Shown piece after piece: positions 52,025 through 60,709 of a stretch of DNA of 63,099 nucleotides (position 1 is its first letter; each line of letters begins with the position of its first letter). Source of the DNA: Clostridia bacterium (GTDB lineage: Bacteria; Bacillota; Clostridia; Oscillospirales; CAG-382); the NCBI GenBank assembly GCA_017381715.1, contig JAFOBR010000010.1, positions 1 through 63,099 of the forward strand, in the 5' to 3' direction. The translations under genes were made by a program, and so were the position numbers. The notes below the pieces were generated by a model. That model did no database searches. It worked only from the letters and a program-made list of their open reading frames with translations, and was not told the DNA's origin.

Positions 52025-52049
52025 AAAGCTGTCCTTTTCAGACAGCTTT
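52025..52049. terminator. Bidirectional terminator between the 51710 gene and hisIE
   Basis: 9-bp perfect stem (52025-52033 with 52041-52049) and a 7-base loop; T-rich sequence lies outside both arms. Confidence 0.72.
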
Positions 52050-52059
52050 CGTGCTTTTA

Positions 52060-52707
52060 TCAGGTCATTTTTTCTTGTTTTACCTTATGGTCGATAACGT
52101 GGCGGGATGCAAGCTCGTTTTTGATATCGTCTACGGTTATACCCATTTGGGTCATCAAAACCATTACGTGGTATGCAAGGTCTGCGATCTCGTATACTGT
52201 GTCCCGCTTATCGTCTGCCTTGGCGGCGATAATAACTTCGGTAGTTTCTTCGCCAACCTTTTTTAGTATCTTATCAATTCCTTTTTGGAAGAGATAAGTG
52301 GTGTATGAACCTTCGGGAAGCTTTGCCTTTCTGTCAAGCAATAATTCGTACAATCCTTCCATAGAAAAAGGCGCCGCTTCCTCCGAAACAAGCAGGGGAG
52401 TATTGAAGCAGGATTCCGTTCCCGTGTGGCAGGCGGGACCGTCTTTGTTTACACGTACTACCAGAGCGTCTTTATCGCAATCTGCTGTTATGGAAACAAT
52501 GTGTTGGTAGTTTCCGCTGGTTTCACCTTTAAGCCACAGACATTGTCTGGAACGGCTGTAAAAGCAGGTAAGCTTCTTTTCCAAAGATATTTCCAGACTT
52601 TCTTTGTTCATATATGCAAGGGTAAGCACGTCACCGCTTGTATTATCAACTATAATTGCGGGAATAAGTCCGTCTTTATCAAATTTAAGTTCGTTTACGT
52701 TTATCAT
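52060..52707 (-). CDS. hisIE: Bifunctional phosphoribosyl-AMP cyclohydrolase/phosphoribosyl-ATP pyrophosphatase
   Basis: 215 residues. The HisI half (about 1-110) has the zinc and metal motifs TCFYSRSRQ, WLKGETSG and DCDKDALV. The HisE half (about 120-205) has KKVGEETTEVIIAAK and EIADLAYHVMVLM. Together they perform steps 2 and 3 of histidine synthesis. It is the last gene of the operon. Its ATG overlaps the stop of hisF by one base (TAATG). Confidence 0.97.
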   Translation of the reverse strand: MINVNELKFDKDGLIPAIIVDNTSGDVLTLAYMNKESLEISLEKKLTCFYSRSRQCLWLKGETSGNYQHIVSITADCDKDALVVRVNKDGPACHTGTESCFNTPLLVSEEAAPFSMEGLYELLLDRKAKLPEGSYTTYLFQKGIDKILKKVGEETTEVIIAAKADDKRDTVYEIADLAYHVMVLMTQMGITVDDIKNELASRHVIDHKVKQEKMT

Positions 52708-53465
52708 TATAATCTTACCTCAATATCGTTTTCTCTCAAAGTTTGTTTAAGGTCTTGTATTTTTACTTCTCCAAAATGGAAAATAGATGCCGCCAAGCCT
52801 GCGTCAACTCCGGGAAGTGTCTTAAAAAGCTTAATAAAATCTTCCTTTTTACCCGCACCGCCGGATGCGATAACGGGAACCGAAACAGCGTTGCATACTG
52901 CATCAAGCATTTCAAGGTCAAAACCTTTTTTAACACCGTCAGTATCGATTGAGTTTACCACAACCTCACCCGCACCGCTTGCAACACATTTTTTGATCCA
53001 GCTTATAGCTTCCATTCCCGTGTTTTCTCTGCCGCCCTTGGCAAAAACACGGAATACACCGTCAACACGTTTTATATCGACAGATAAAACCACGCATTGA
53101 TCACCGTATTTTCTTGCGGCTGCGGAAACCAGACTCGGGTCTTTTATTGCACCTGAATTAACGCTTACTTTATCTGCACCGCATTTTAGCACACGGTCAA
53201 AATCATCGGTGGTATTAATACCGCCGCCAACCGTAAGAGGGATAAAGATGGTGCTTGCAACTTCGGTAAGTATATCTGTAAAAAGCCGTCTTCCTTCGGC
53301 AGATGCGGTAATATCGTAAAATACCAGTTCATCCGCCATATTGTCGCTGTAATATTTCGCTAACTCCACAGGACTAGAAACGTCCGAAAGACCTTCGAAG
53401 TTAACGCCCTTTACAACACGTCCGTTTTTAACGTCAAGGCAGGGAATAATACGTTTTGTTATCAT
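52707..53465 (-). CDS. hisF: Imidazole glycerol phosphate synthase, cyclase subunit
   Basis: 252 residues, a TIM barrel with the catalytic Asp in PCLDVKNGRVVKG (about residue 11), DITAS, VGGGI and SVDIKRV. It closes the imidazole ring with ammonia provided by HisH. The start overlaps hisA by four bases. Confidence 0.98.
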   Translation of the reverse strand: MITKRIIPCLDVKNGRVVKGVNFEGLSDVSSPVELAKYYSDNMADELVFYDITASAEGRRLFTDILTEVASTIFIPLTVGGGINTTDDFDRVLKCGADKVSVNSGAIKDPSLVSAAARKYGDQCVVLSVDIKRVDGVFRVFAKGGRENTGMEAISWIKKCVASGAGEVVVNSIDTDGVKKGFDLEMLDAVCNAVSVPVIASGGAGKKEDFIKLFKTLPGVDAGLAASIFHFGEVKIQDLKQTLRENDIEVRL

Positions 53466-54175
53466 TTCGCCACCTCAACAGCTTCTTTAAGATCAATAGC
53501 ACCGGTATAATACGCTTTTCCTATTATAGCACCGTAAATACCCATCTCTTTAAGGGCACGTACGTCTTCAATGCTCGAAACACCGCCGGATGCGATAATA
53601 TCGATATCAAACATACCTGAAAGTTCTTTATACAATTCACGGTTGGTGCCCTGCATGGCGCCGTCCTTGGAAATGTCGGTACATATAACCGCAGTTACGC
53701 CTAAGGCTGTCATCTCTTCAAAGAAATCCTTTGCGGTTATATTTGAAACCTCTGTCCAGCCTTTAATGGCAACGTAACCGTCTTTAAGGTCAACGCCTAC
53801 GGCTATTTTGTTTCCGTGCTTTGCAATGGCATTTTTCAAAAACGCCTTGTCCGTTACTGCGGCAGTGCCCAAAATAACTCTGTCAACGCCTGCATCTATA
53901 TAAGCATCAACAGTGTCCATATTTCTTATACCGCCGCCAACTTCAACAAAACCGCCGAAGGAGGCACATATTTTTTTAATGGTTTCTTGGTTAGCGGGAA
54001 CACCGCTTTTTGCACCTTCAAGGTCTACTAAATGTATGTGCTGGGCACCGCAGGCTTTAAAATCTTCGGCAACGGAAACGGGGTTATCGTTGTAAACTGT
54101 CATTTGTGCGTAATCGCCTTTAAACAAACGAACTGCTTTACCTCCAAACAGGTCTATTGCAGGGAAAATATTCAT
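53462..54175 (-). CDS. hisA: ProFAR isomerase HisA
   Basis: 237 residues, a TIM barrel with AIDLFGGKAVRL, VEVGGGIRN and ISKDGAMQG marking HisA. The catalytic pair is expected at D8 and at the Asp of the CTDIS strand. It isomerises the phosphoribosyl group of ProFAR. The start overlaps the hisH stop by four bases. Confidence 0.98.
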   Translation of the reverse strand: MNIFPAIDLFGGKAVRLFKGDYAQMTVYNDNPVSVAEDFKACGAQHIHLVDLEGAKSGVPANQETIKKICASFGGFVEVGGGIRNMDTVDAYIDAGVDRVILGTAAVTDKAFLKNAIAKHGNKIAVGVDLKDGYVAIKGWTEVSNITAKDFFEEMTALGVTAVICTDISKDGAMQGTNRELYKELSGMFDIDIIASGGVSSIEDVRALKEMGIYGAIIGKAYYTGAIDLKEAVEVAK

Positions 54176-54798
54176 TTAGTTACAACCTGCCCTTCTTTGC
54201 AAAATGCTTTTAGTATTTTCAGCCCTGCTTCACCGCTTTTTTCGGGGTGGAACTGGCAACCGTATATGTTTCCTTTTTCCACGGAGGCAGTTACGTTAAA
54301 GCCGTATTCCGAAACTGCGGCAAGGGAATCTTCGCATCCTATCGCGCAAAAGGAATGGACGAAATATACATATTCGCCTTCCGAAGTGTATTTCATCAAT
54401 CTGCTGTTTTCGTTTGTGATATGAAGCTTGTTCCAACCCATGTGAGGAAGCTTGAGCGTCTGTGTATATTTACTCATAGGCATTACGGCGCCCTTTAAAA
54501 GACCGAGTCCATCGTGTTCGCCGTATTCAAAGCTTTTTTCAAAAAGAAGCTGCATACCCAGACAAATTCCCAAAAGGGGAGTGCCGGATGCGGCTTTTTC
54601 TTTTACAAATTCATCCAGCCCGCTGTCTTTTAATTTTCTTATCGCATCGCCGAAAGCCCCCACACCGGGAAGTATCAGCTTATCAGCTTTATTAAGCACA
54701 TCTTTATCGGCGGAAACAAACACCTCTTCACCGATAGCGGTAAAGGAAGATGAAAGAGAAAAAAGATTTCCCACGCCGTAATCAATTATACCGATCAT
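54172..54798 (-). CDS. hisH: Imidazole glycerol phosphate synthase, glutaminase subunit
   Basis: 208 residues with the class I glutamine amidotransferase triad: the Cys of GICLGMQLLF and the His/Glu of GCQFHPEKSGE. It supplies ammonia to HisF. hisA lies between hisH and hisF. The start overlaps the hisB stop by one base. Confidence 0.98.
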   Translation of the reverse strand: MIGIIDYGVGNLFSLSSSFTAIGEEVFVSADKDVLNKADKLILPGVGAFGDAIRKLKDSGLDEFVKEKAASGTPLLGICLGMQLLFEKSFEYGEHDGLGLLKGAVMPMSKYTQTLKLPHMGWNKLHITNENSRLMKYTSEGEYVYFVHSFCAIGCEDSLAAVSEYGFNVTASVEKGNIYGCQFHPEKSGEAGLKILKAFCKEGQVVTK

Positions 54799-55385
54799 TA
54801 TAAAACTCCCTTTGTGGAAGGTATTTCGTCCTTGGTTTCGGGATTTATCGCCACTGCGGCTTTCAGGGTTCTGGCAACGGATTTAAAGGCACCTTCAACT
54901 ATATGGTGGGAATTCTTGCCGTCAAGCTTGCGAATATGCAGACTCATCTGACAGTTTCTTACGAAAGCATAGAAAAATTCCTCAACCAATTCGGTATCAA
55001 AAGAGCCGATCTTTTGAGTTGGGATATCAAGATCATAGCATAAACAGCATCTTCCGCTGATGTCAGCTGCCGTAAGAATAAGGGTTTCATCCATAGGAAG
55101 AATAAAGCTGCCGTAACGTGTAATGCCTTTTTTGTCCCCAAGGGCTTTTTCAAACGCCTGACCGAGACAAATACCGATATCCTCTGCGGAATGGTGGAAA
55201 TCAACGTCGATATCACCTATGCAGGTAACGTCCAAATCGAATCTGCCGTGAGAAGCAAACAAGGTAAGCATATGGTTTAAAAAACCGCATCCCGTGTTTA
55301 TATTGCTTTTTCCATTTCCGTCAAGGTTGAGGGAAAGGGAAATATCTGTTTCTTTTGTCTTTCTGTTAATCGTTACGCTTCTCAT
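54798..55385 (-). CDS. hisB: Imidazoleglycerol-phosphate dehydratase
   Basis: 195 residues, the monofunctional dehydratase. The manganese-binding HHSAED and HHIVEGAFK motifs are intact. The histidinol-phosphatase half of the E. coli fusion is absent. The start overlaps hisC by four bases. Confidence 0.98.
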   Translation of the reverse strand: MRSVTINRKTKETDISLSLNLDGNGKSNINTGCGFLNHMLTLFASHGRFDLDVTCIGDIDVDFHHSAEDIGICLGQAFEKALGDKKGITRYGSFILPMDETLILTAADISGRCCLCYDLDIPTQKIGSFDTELVEEFFYAFVRNCQMSLHIRKLDGKNSHHIVEGAFKSVARTLKAAVAINPETKDEIPSTKGVL

Positions 55386-56449
55386 TGCTTTCCTCCGGAA
55401 AGTATTTCTTTTACCGCTTTAATAAAGCTTTCCATTTCTACAGGTGTTCCGATTGTAATGCGGTTGAAATCCTTTATTCTTTCATTACCGAAATGGCGCA
55501 CCAGAATTCCTCGCTTTTTAAGTTCGAGATAAAGAGTCTCACCGCTTATATTACAGCTTTTTGCAAACAAAAAGTTGGTATCGCTGTTCAATACGGTAAA
55601 TCCCAAGTTTTCCAGAGCTTCTTTTACCGCTTTGCGTGTTTGGATTATTTCACCGCATTTTTGTTGGTAATAGCCGTCATTATCAACGGTGGCTTCACCC
55701 AAAGTCAAGGTAAGTCTGTTTATGTTGTAAGGATTGGTGGAATACTTTATCTTCTCTATATCTTCTATCAGCTCTTTGCAGCCGAAAGCGTATCCCAAAC
55801 GACCGCCGGCAAGACAGCGAGATTTTGAGAAGGTGCGTACCACCAACAGATTATCGTATTTTTCCGTCAATCTATAACAGCTTTCACCGCCGAAATCCAC
55901 GTAAGCTTCATCAATAAGTACCACGTTTTCGGGATTGCTTTTAACAATTTCTTCAATCTGCCAAAGGGGGAGAGAAATTCCCGTGGGAGCGTTGGGATTT
56001 GCAATGGCGATAAATTTATTTATTCCAAGGTAATCCTTGTAATCCACGGTAAAATCTTCTTTTAATGGTATCTCCGTGTATTCCGCACCGTGAAGCTGTG
56101 CAAACACCGAATAAAAACCGTAGGTTATATCGGGAAAAACAGCACCGTTTTCTCTTCCGAATGCTAAAAAGGCGAAATTAAGTATATCGTCCGAACCGTT
56201 GGAAACAAATACGTTTTGCGGCGTCACGCCGTAAAGACCCGCCAGCTTTTCTTTCAGCACCTTGCAGGTAGGGTCGGAGTAAAGACGTAAGTTTGCTATA
56301 TCCTCTTCGCTTACCGCCTTCAATACCTGTGGTGCGGGCGGGTAAGGAGATTCGTTTGTATTCAGTTTAATATATTGAATATCTCGCGGCTGTTCGCCGG
56401 GGGTATAAGCGTCCGTCTTTTGCAGACGCTTATCAAGAAATTTGCTCAT
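55382..56449 (-). CDS. hisC: Histidinol-phosphate aminotransferase
   Basis: 355 residues. The fold type I PLP enzyme shows LNTNESPYPP near the start, ANPNAPTG, DEAYVDF, and the PLP lysine in RTFSKSRCLAGGRLGY. It transaminates imidazole-acetol phosphate. It begins two bases after the hisD stop. Confidence 0.96.
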   Translation of the reverse strand: MSKFLDKRLQKTDAYTPGEQPRDIQYIKLNTNESPYPPAPQVLKAVSEEDIANLRLYSDPTCKVLKEKLAGLYGVTPQNVFVSNGSDDILNFAFLAFGRENGAVFPDITYGFYSVFAQLHGAEYTEIPLKEDFTVDYKDYLGINKFIAIANPNAPTGISLPLWQIEEIVKSNPENVVLIDEAYVDFGGESCYRLTEKYDNLLVVRTFSKSRCLAGGRLGYAFGCKELIEDIEKIKYSTNPYNINRLTLTLGEATVDNDGYYQQKCGEIIQTRKAVKEALENLGFTVLNSDTNFLFAKSCNISGETLYLELKKRGILVRHFGNERIKDFNRITIGTPVEMESFIKAVKEILSGGKQ

Positions 56450-56451
56450 AA

Positions 56452-57726
56452 TTATTCCTCAATGCGTATGGTTACACTTCTTGCGTGGGCGTCAAGACCT
56501 TCGGCGTTCGCAAAGAAGGCTACCTTTTTGCCGATGTTTTTAAGTGCATCCTTTGTATAATAGGTAAACTGTGATTTTTTAACGAAATCGTCTACAGACA
56601 AGGGGCTTGAAAATCTTGCGGTGCCGCCGGTGGGCAACGTGTGGTTGGGGCCTGCAAAATAATCTCCCAAAGCTTCGGGGCAGTTTCTTCCCATAAATAC
56701 GGAGCCGGCGTTGGTGATCTTATCAAGAATATCAAAGGGCTGGTCAACCATAAGCTCAAGATGCTCGGGTGCAATGTGGTTGGAAACCTCGATCGCATCA
56801 AGCAAATTGTCTGTTACGATGATCTTGCCGTAGTTGTCGATGGATTTTCTTGCTATCTCCTGTCTGGGAAGGAGCGCAAGCTGTTTTTCGATTTCTGCTT
56901 GGGTTGCTTTTGCAAGCTCCATGCTGTCTGTTACAAGAACGGCGCTGGCATTAGCATCATGCTCTGCTTGGGAAAGCAGGTCTGCCGCCACGTGTGCGGG
57001 AACGCTGTTTTTGTCTGCAATAATAAGAATTTCACTGGGGCCTGCGATCATATCAATGGAAACCTGACCGTATACCTGCTTTTTTGCCTCTGCAACAAAT
57101 GCGTTGCCGGGACCTACTATTTTGTCTACCTTGGGAATTGTTTCGGTACCGTATGCAAGGGAAGCAATGGCTTGCGCTCCGCCTACCTTAAAAATGCGGT
57201 CAACTCCGGCGGTCTTTGCGGCGGCAAGAATAACGGGGTTAACCTTACCGTCTTTACCGGGAGGAGTAGTCATAACTATTACGGGACAGCCTGCGATCTT
57301 TGCGGGAATACTGTCCATAAGTACGGTGGAGGGGTAAGCTGCCGTTCCGCCGGGAACGTAAAGCCCAACCTTTTCTATGGGTGTTACCTTCTGACCTATA
57401 ACCACACCGTCTTTTTCGCTTATAACAAAGCTGTTGCGAACCTGCTTTTGGTGAAATGCTCTTATATTTTCTGCGGCTTCTTTAAGAATTTCAAGAAATT
57501 CTTTATCAACGGAAGCGAAGGCTTCTTCGATTTCCGCTTCGCTTACTTCCAAGGAAGAAAGGGCAGCTTTATCAAACTTTTCGGTATATTCGAAAACAGC
57601 TTTATCTCCGCTTTGTCTTACGTTTGCAATAATTTCTTTAACCGGCTCGGTTACTCCGGTAATATATTCCTGCCGTTCAAATATTCTGTCTGCAGGAATT
57701 TTTCCGTATTCATATATGCGTATCAT
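56452..57726 (-). CDS. hisD: Histidinol dehydrogenase
   Basis: 424 residues. The signature GPGNAFVAEAKKQVYG and the DMIAGPSEI and AEHDANASA (zinc/catalytic) segments are present. It oxidises histidinol to histidine in two NAD-dependent steps. The start overlaps the hisG stop by four bases. Confidence 0.98.
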   Translation of the reverse strand: MIRIYEYGKIPADRIFERQEYITGVTEPVKEIIANVRQSGDKAVFEYTEKFDKAALSSLEVSEAEIEEAFASVDKEFLEILKEAAENIRAFHQKQVRNSFVISEKDGVVIGQKVTPIEKVGLYVPGGTAAYPSTVLMDSIPAKIAGCPVIVMTTPPGKDGKVNPVILAAAKTAGVDRIFKVGGAQAIASLAYGTETIPKVDKIVGPGNAFVAEAKKQVYGQVSIDMIAGPSEILIIADKNSVPAHVAADLLSQAEHDANASAVLVTDSMELAKATQAEIEKQLALLPRQEIARKSIDNYGKIIVTDNLLDAIEVSNHIAPEHLELMVDQPFDILDKITNAGSVFMGRNCPEALGDYFAGPNHTLPTGGTARFSSPLSVDDFVKKSQFTYYTKDALKNIGKKVAFFANAEGLDAHARSVTIRIEE

Positions 57727-58358
57727 TTGTTTTCCACCTGCTTTGCCATTTCGGATACAATGGCGTCGATTTCATTGTTTTTAAATTTATAGCTGACCTT
57801 ATTTACGATAAGCCGTGCGCTTATGGGAACTACGTCTTCTATTACCTCAAGGTTATTCTCTCTCAAGGTACTGCCGGTTTCGACAATATCCACGATAACA
57901 TCGGAAAGATCCAAAATAGGCGCCAGCTCTATAGAACCGTTAAGGTTAATAATATCTATATCACGGCATTTTTTATCATAAAAGCACTGTGCTATATAAG
58001 GGAATTTGGTTGCCACCCGCAATGTGGATGTTTTGGAATCGGTAAAGCCTTTTTTTGCGGCAACCGCCATTCTGCATTTTCCCATATTAAGATCCAAAAG
58101 CTCGTACACATCCGGTCTGTATTCAAGAATAATATCTTTGCCCGCAACACCGATATCGGCGGCGCCTCTTTCAACGTAAATTGAAACGTCGGAAGGCTTT
58201 ACCCAAAAATAACGTATACACTTTTCTTCATTTTCGAAAAGAAGCTTTCTGTTTGTTTCTTCGATAGAAGGACATTCGTAGCCTGCGGCTTTGAACATAT
58301 TGTAGACCTTTTCACCCAGTCTGCCTTTGGGTAATGCTATATTAACAGTTTTCTTCAA
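57723..58358 (-). CDS. hisG: ATP phosphoribosyltransferase, short catalytic subunit
   Basis: 211 residues from a TTG at 58358 with AAAGGTG ahead. It is the short HisG form, lacking the C-terminal regulatory domain: ALPKGRLGE, DIGVAGKD, and DIVETGSTLREN are plain. It needs HisZ as its regulatory partner, and hisZ lies directly upstream with 17 bases of overlap. This first step is normally inhibited by histidine. Confidence 0.97.
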   Translation of the reverse strand: MKKTVNIALPKGRLGEKVYNMFKAAGYECPSIEETNRKLLFENEEKCIRYFWVKPSDVSIYVERGAADIGVAGKDIILEYRPDVYELLDLNMGKCRMAVAAKKGFTDSKTSTLRVATKFPYIAQCFYDKKCRDIDIINLNGSIELAPILDLSDVIVDIVETGSTLRENNLEVIEDVVPISARLIVNKVSYKFKNNEIDAIVSEMAKQVENK

Positions 58359-59448
58359 TTAAATTCACCTTTCCGTTCTCTGCCTTGTACAACCTCTTCC
58401 ACATTTTTCCTTCGGGCAGGGAAGCGGTTACCAATAATTTTTCATCTTCGGGAAGAGATTTTATAAAGTTCACAAGCTGGCAAATATTCGTGTTTTCACC
58501 GCGAAGTACTACGGTGTCTATCATCGGAAGCGTATCGGTATTTTCCAATCTGCTTAAAAGATCGGTGTATACCGCAAAGCCAATAGCTTTGCTTTTTCTT
58601 CCCATTTTTTTAAGGAGCTTATCGTACTGACCGCCGGACAAAATACCGGCAGGAATACCTTCTATATACCCCTTGAAAACCACACCGCTGTAATATTTGA
58701 GGTCGTTTCCTACGGAAAGATCAATGTTTATCTTGCCTTCATAACCCCAACCTTCAAGTAGCTTGCAAAGTGAGAAAAGCTCGTTAAGCGCTTCTTTTTC
58801 GTTTTCTTCGGTAAGTGCTTCAAATAAATTTTTATAAACTGTTTCGGGTGCACCGGCGCAGATTATAAGGGAATTAAGCTTGTTTGCTTTCTCTTCGTCA
58901 AGCTCTAAGCCCTTGCAAAGGGATAAAAGCTCGTGGGCGTTTTTGTTTTGCAGGCATTTAACTACCTTATCTTTATCCTTTTTTGAAAGTGCGCAGTTTT
59001 CCAAAACAGAGCTTATAAGCCCCATGTGAGAAATATCGAGAATAAAATCTTCGGAAATCGCAGATAAGCTTTGTGCCGCAAGCAATACCACCTCGGCAAT
59101 CTCGTAATCGCTTAAATCACCTACACACTCAAGCCCCGTCTGCATAATTTCACGGAAAGAGTGTGTTCCGCCGCTTACACGGTACACGTTTTCATTGTAG
59201 TACACCTTTTGTACTTCGCCGCTGATATCGGGGGCATTTTTTATAATGGAAAGGGTAACGTCCGGCTTCATTGCAAGAAGCCTGCCGCTTCTGTCTGTAA
59301 AGGTTATAACCTCATCGGAAATAAGGAAATCTTTGTTTGCAACGTATAGATCGTATTCCTCAAATCTGCTCATTTTATAACGGGTATATCCGTATTTTTC
59401 AAATAATTCTCTTAAAGCGAATACCGCTTTTTCGTCACGGCGCATCAT
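58342..59448 (-). CDS. hisZ: ATP phosphoribosyltransferase regulatory subunit
   Basis: 368 residues resembling a class II aminoacyl-tRNA synthetase core: LRELFEKYGYTRY, FTDRSGRLLAMKPDVT (motif 2-like), ETG-type loop, and a late SVGNDLKYYSGVVFKGY. HisZ binds HisG and conveys histidine feedback. It lacks the anticodon-binding domain of HisRS. The ATG overlaps the stop of the YerC-like gene by one base. Confidence 0.95.
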   Translation of the reverse strand: MMRRDEKAVFALRELFEKYGYTRYKMSRFEEYDLYVANKDFLISDEVITFTDRSGRLLAMKPDVTLSIIKNAPDISGEVQKVYYNENVYRVSGGTHSFREIMQTGLECVGDLSDYEIAEVVLLAAQSLSAISEDFILDISHMGLISSVLENCALSKKDKDKVVKCLQNKNAHELLSLCKGLELDEEKANKLNSLIICAGAPETVYKNLFEALTEENEKEALNELFSLCKLLEGWGYEGKINIDLSVGNDLKYYSGVVFKGYIEGIPAGILSGGQYDKLLKKMGRKSKAIGFAVYTDLLSRLENTDTLPMIDTVVLRGENTNICQLVNFIKSLPEDEKLLVTASLPEGKMWKRLYKAENGKVNLIEENC

Positions 59449-59744
59449 TATATTTCATCTCCGCTTTCTTTAAGTCTGTCAAGTACTATACGGTATCCGT
59501 CGCTGTAATTTATGCATTTGTTTACTCTGCTTATGGTAGCGGAGCTTGCGCCGGTATCCCGTGAAACGTCATTGTAATTTTTCCCTTTATCAAGCTGTTG
59601 CGCCACGAGAAATCTGAGGGAAAGAGCCTCAAGCTCTTTTATGGTGCAAATATCCTTAAAAAACTTTTCGCATTCCTCGGTAGTCTTTAAAGAAAGTATG
59701 GCTTTATACAAAGCTTCTGTTTCTTGATTATGCATTGATTTCAT
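59448..59744 (-). CDS. TrpR/YerC-family regulator, likely repressor of the his operon
   Basis: 98 residues of the TrpR-like YerC/YecD family. The helix-turn-helix lies at about 55-80 (NYNDVSRDTGASSATISRVNKC). It is the first gene of the histidine operon, ahead of an 18-bp palindrome in the promoter. Family members linked to his genes are thought to respond to histidine. AAGGTGTGA lies ahead of the first ATG; a second ATG is four codons in. Confidence 0.88.
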   Translation of the reverse strand: MKSMHNQETEALYKAILSLKTTEECEKFFKDICTIKELEALSLRFLVAQQLDKGKNYNDVSRDTGASSATISRVNKCINYSDGYRIVLDRLKESGDEI

Positions 59745-59777
59745 TACGCTTCACACCTTAAAAAAAGAATTTTTGCT

Positions 59778-59806
59778 ATTTTAACACTTTAGCGCGCTAA
59801 AGTCAA
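59778..59806 (-). promoter_or_regulatory. His operon promoter with palindromic operator
   Basis: On the minus strand TTGACT (59801-59806), 17 bases, TAAAAT (59778-59783). An 18-bp perfect palindrome (59786-59803, ACTTTAGCGCGCTAAAGT) fills the spacer and overlaps the -35 box, an ideal repressor site. Confidence 0.85.
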
Positions 59807-59879
59807 TACTAAAATAACATTATTGTGGTTTTAAAGAATAATATTTTTAAAAAACAGTAAATAAAGTGGATTAAACATC

Positions 59880-59908
59880 TTGATTTTTTTCTGCATAAGA
59901 AATATAAT
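59880..59908 (+). promoter_or_regulatory. Promoter of the proB-proA-proC run
   Basis: TTGATT (59880-59885), 17 bases, TATAAT (59903-59908). The proB ATG at 59942 lies downstream of the expected start of transcription. Confidence 0.75.
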
Positions 59909-59941
59909 AAGATGAAAAATTATTCAACGGACGGAAATATT

Positions 59942-60709
59942 ATGCGAATAGTTATTAAAATAGGAACGAGCACATTGGCTCATCCCACGGGCCATCTTAA
60001 CATACGCAGAGTAGAGGAAATGTGCAAAATAATAAGTGATATGAAAAACGCCGGCAATGAAGTTATACTTGTGTCTTCAGGTGCTATCGGAATGGGCGTA
60101 GGTAAATTGGGACTTTCCTCCCGTCCTTCGGATATTCCCACAAAGCAGGCTGCGGCATCGGTGGGACAATGCGAGCTTATGTATACTTATGACAGAATCT
60201 TCAGCCAGTATCATCATACGGTTGCACAGCTTTTGATTACGGGTGAAGACGTAAAGAACGAAACACGGCATAATAATTTTAACAATACATTGGAAAGATT
60301 GCTGGAACTCAATGCAATTCCGGTAATTAACGAAAACGATACCGTTGCCACAGAGGAAATCGTTATCGGAGATAACGATACCCTTGCCGCTATTGTTGCA
60401 AGCTCTGTCAAGGCAGATAAGCTGATTTTACTTTCGGATATCGACGGTCTGTATACCGCAGATCCCCACACGGATCCCCATGCAAAGCTTATTCCTTTTG
60501 TTCATTGTATAGACGATAAGCTTTCCGCCCTTGCAGGCGGTACCGCATCGGGTCAGGGTACGGGCGGTATGGTAACCAAGCTTCAGGCGGCAAAGATATG
60601 TATGGATTGCGGTTGTGAAATGATAATCACAAACGGTAACAACCCGGAAAATCTCTATGATATTCTGGACGGAAAGACCGTAGGCACCACTTTTACGGAG
60701 AGAAAATAA
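59942..60709 (+). CDS. proB: Glutamate 5-kinase
   Basis: 255 residues from the ATG at 59942; a start at 59912 would fall on the transcription start. The amino acid kinase domain shows [25 protein letters not shown], and [12 protein letters not shown]. The C-terminal PUA domain of the longer E. coli form is absent. It phosphorylates glutamate for proline synthesis. proA starts at the last base of its stop. Confidence 0.97.
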   Translation: MRIVIKIGTSTLAHPTGHLNIRRVEEMCKIISDMKNAGNEVILVSSGAIGMGVGKLGLSSRPSDIPTKQAAASVGQCELMYTYDRIFSQYHHTVAQLLITGEDVKNETRHNNFNNTLERLLELNAIPVINENDTVATEEIVIGDNDTLAAIVASSVKADKLILLSDIDGLYTADPHTDPHAKLIPFVHCIDDKLSALAGGTASGQGTGGMVTKLQAAKICMDCGCEMIITNGNNPENLYDILDGKTVGTTFTERK

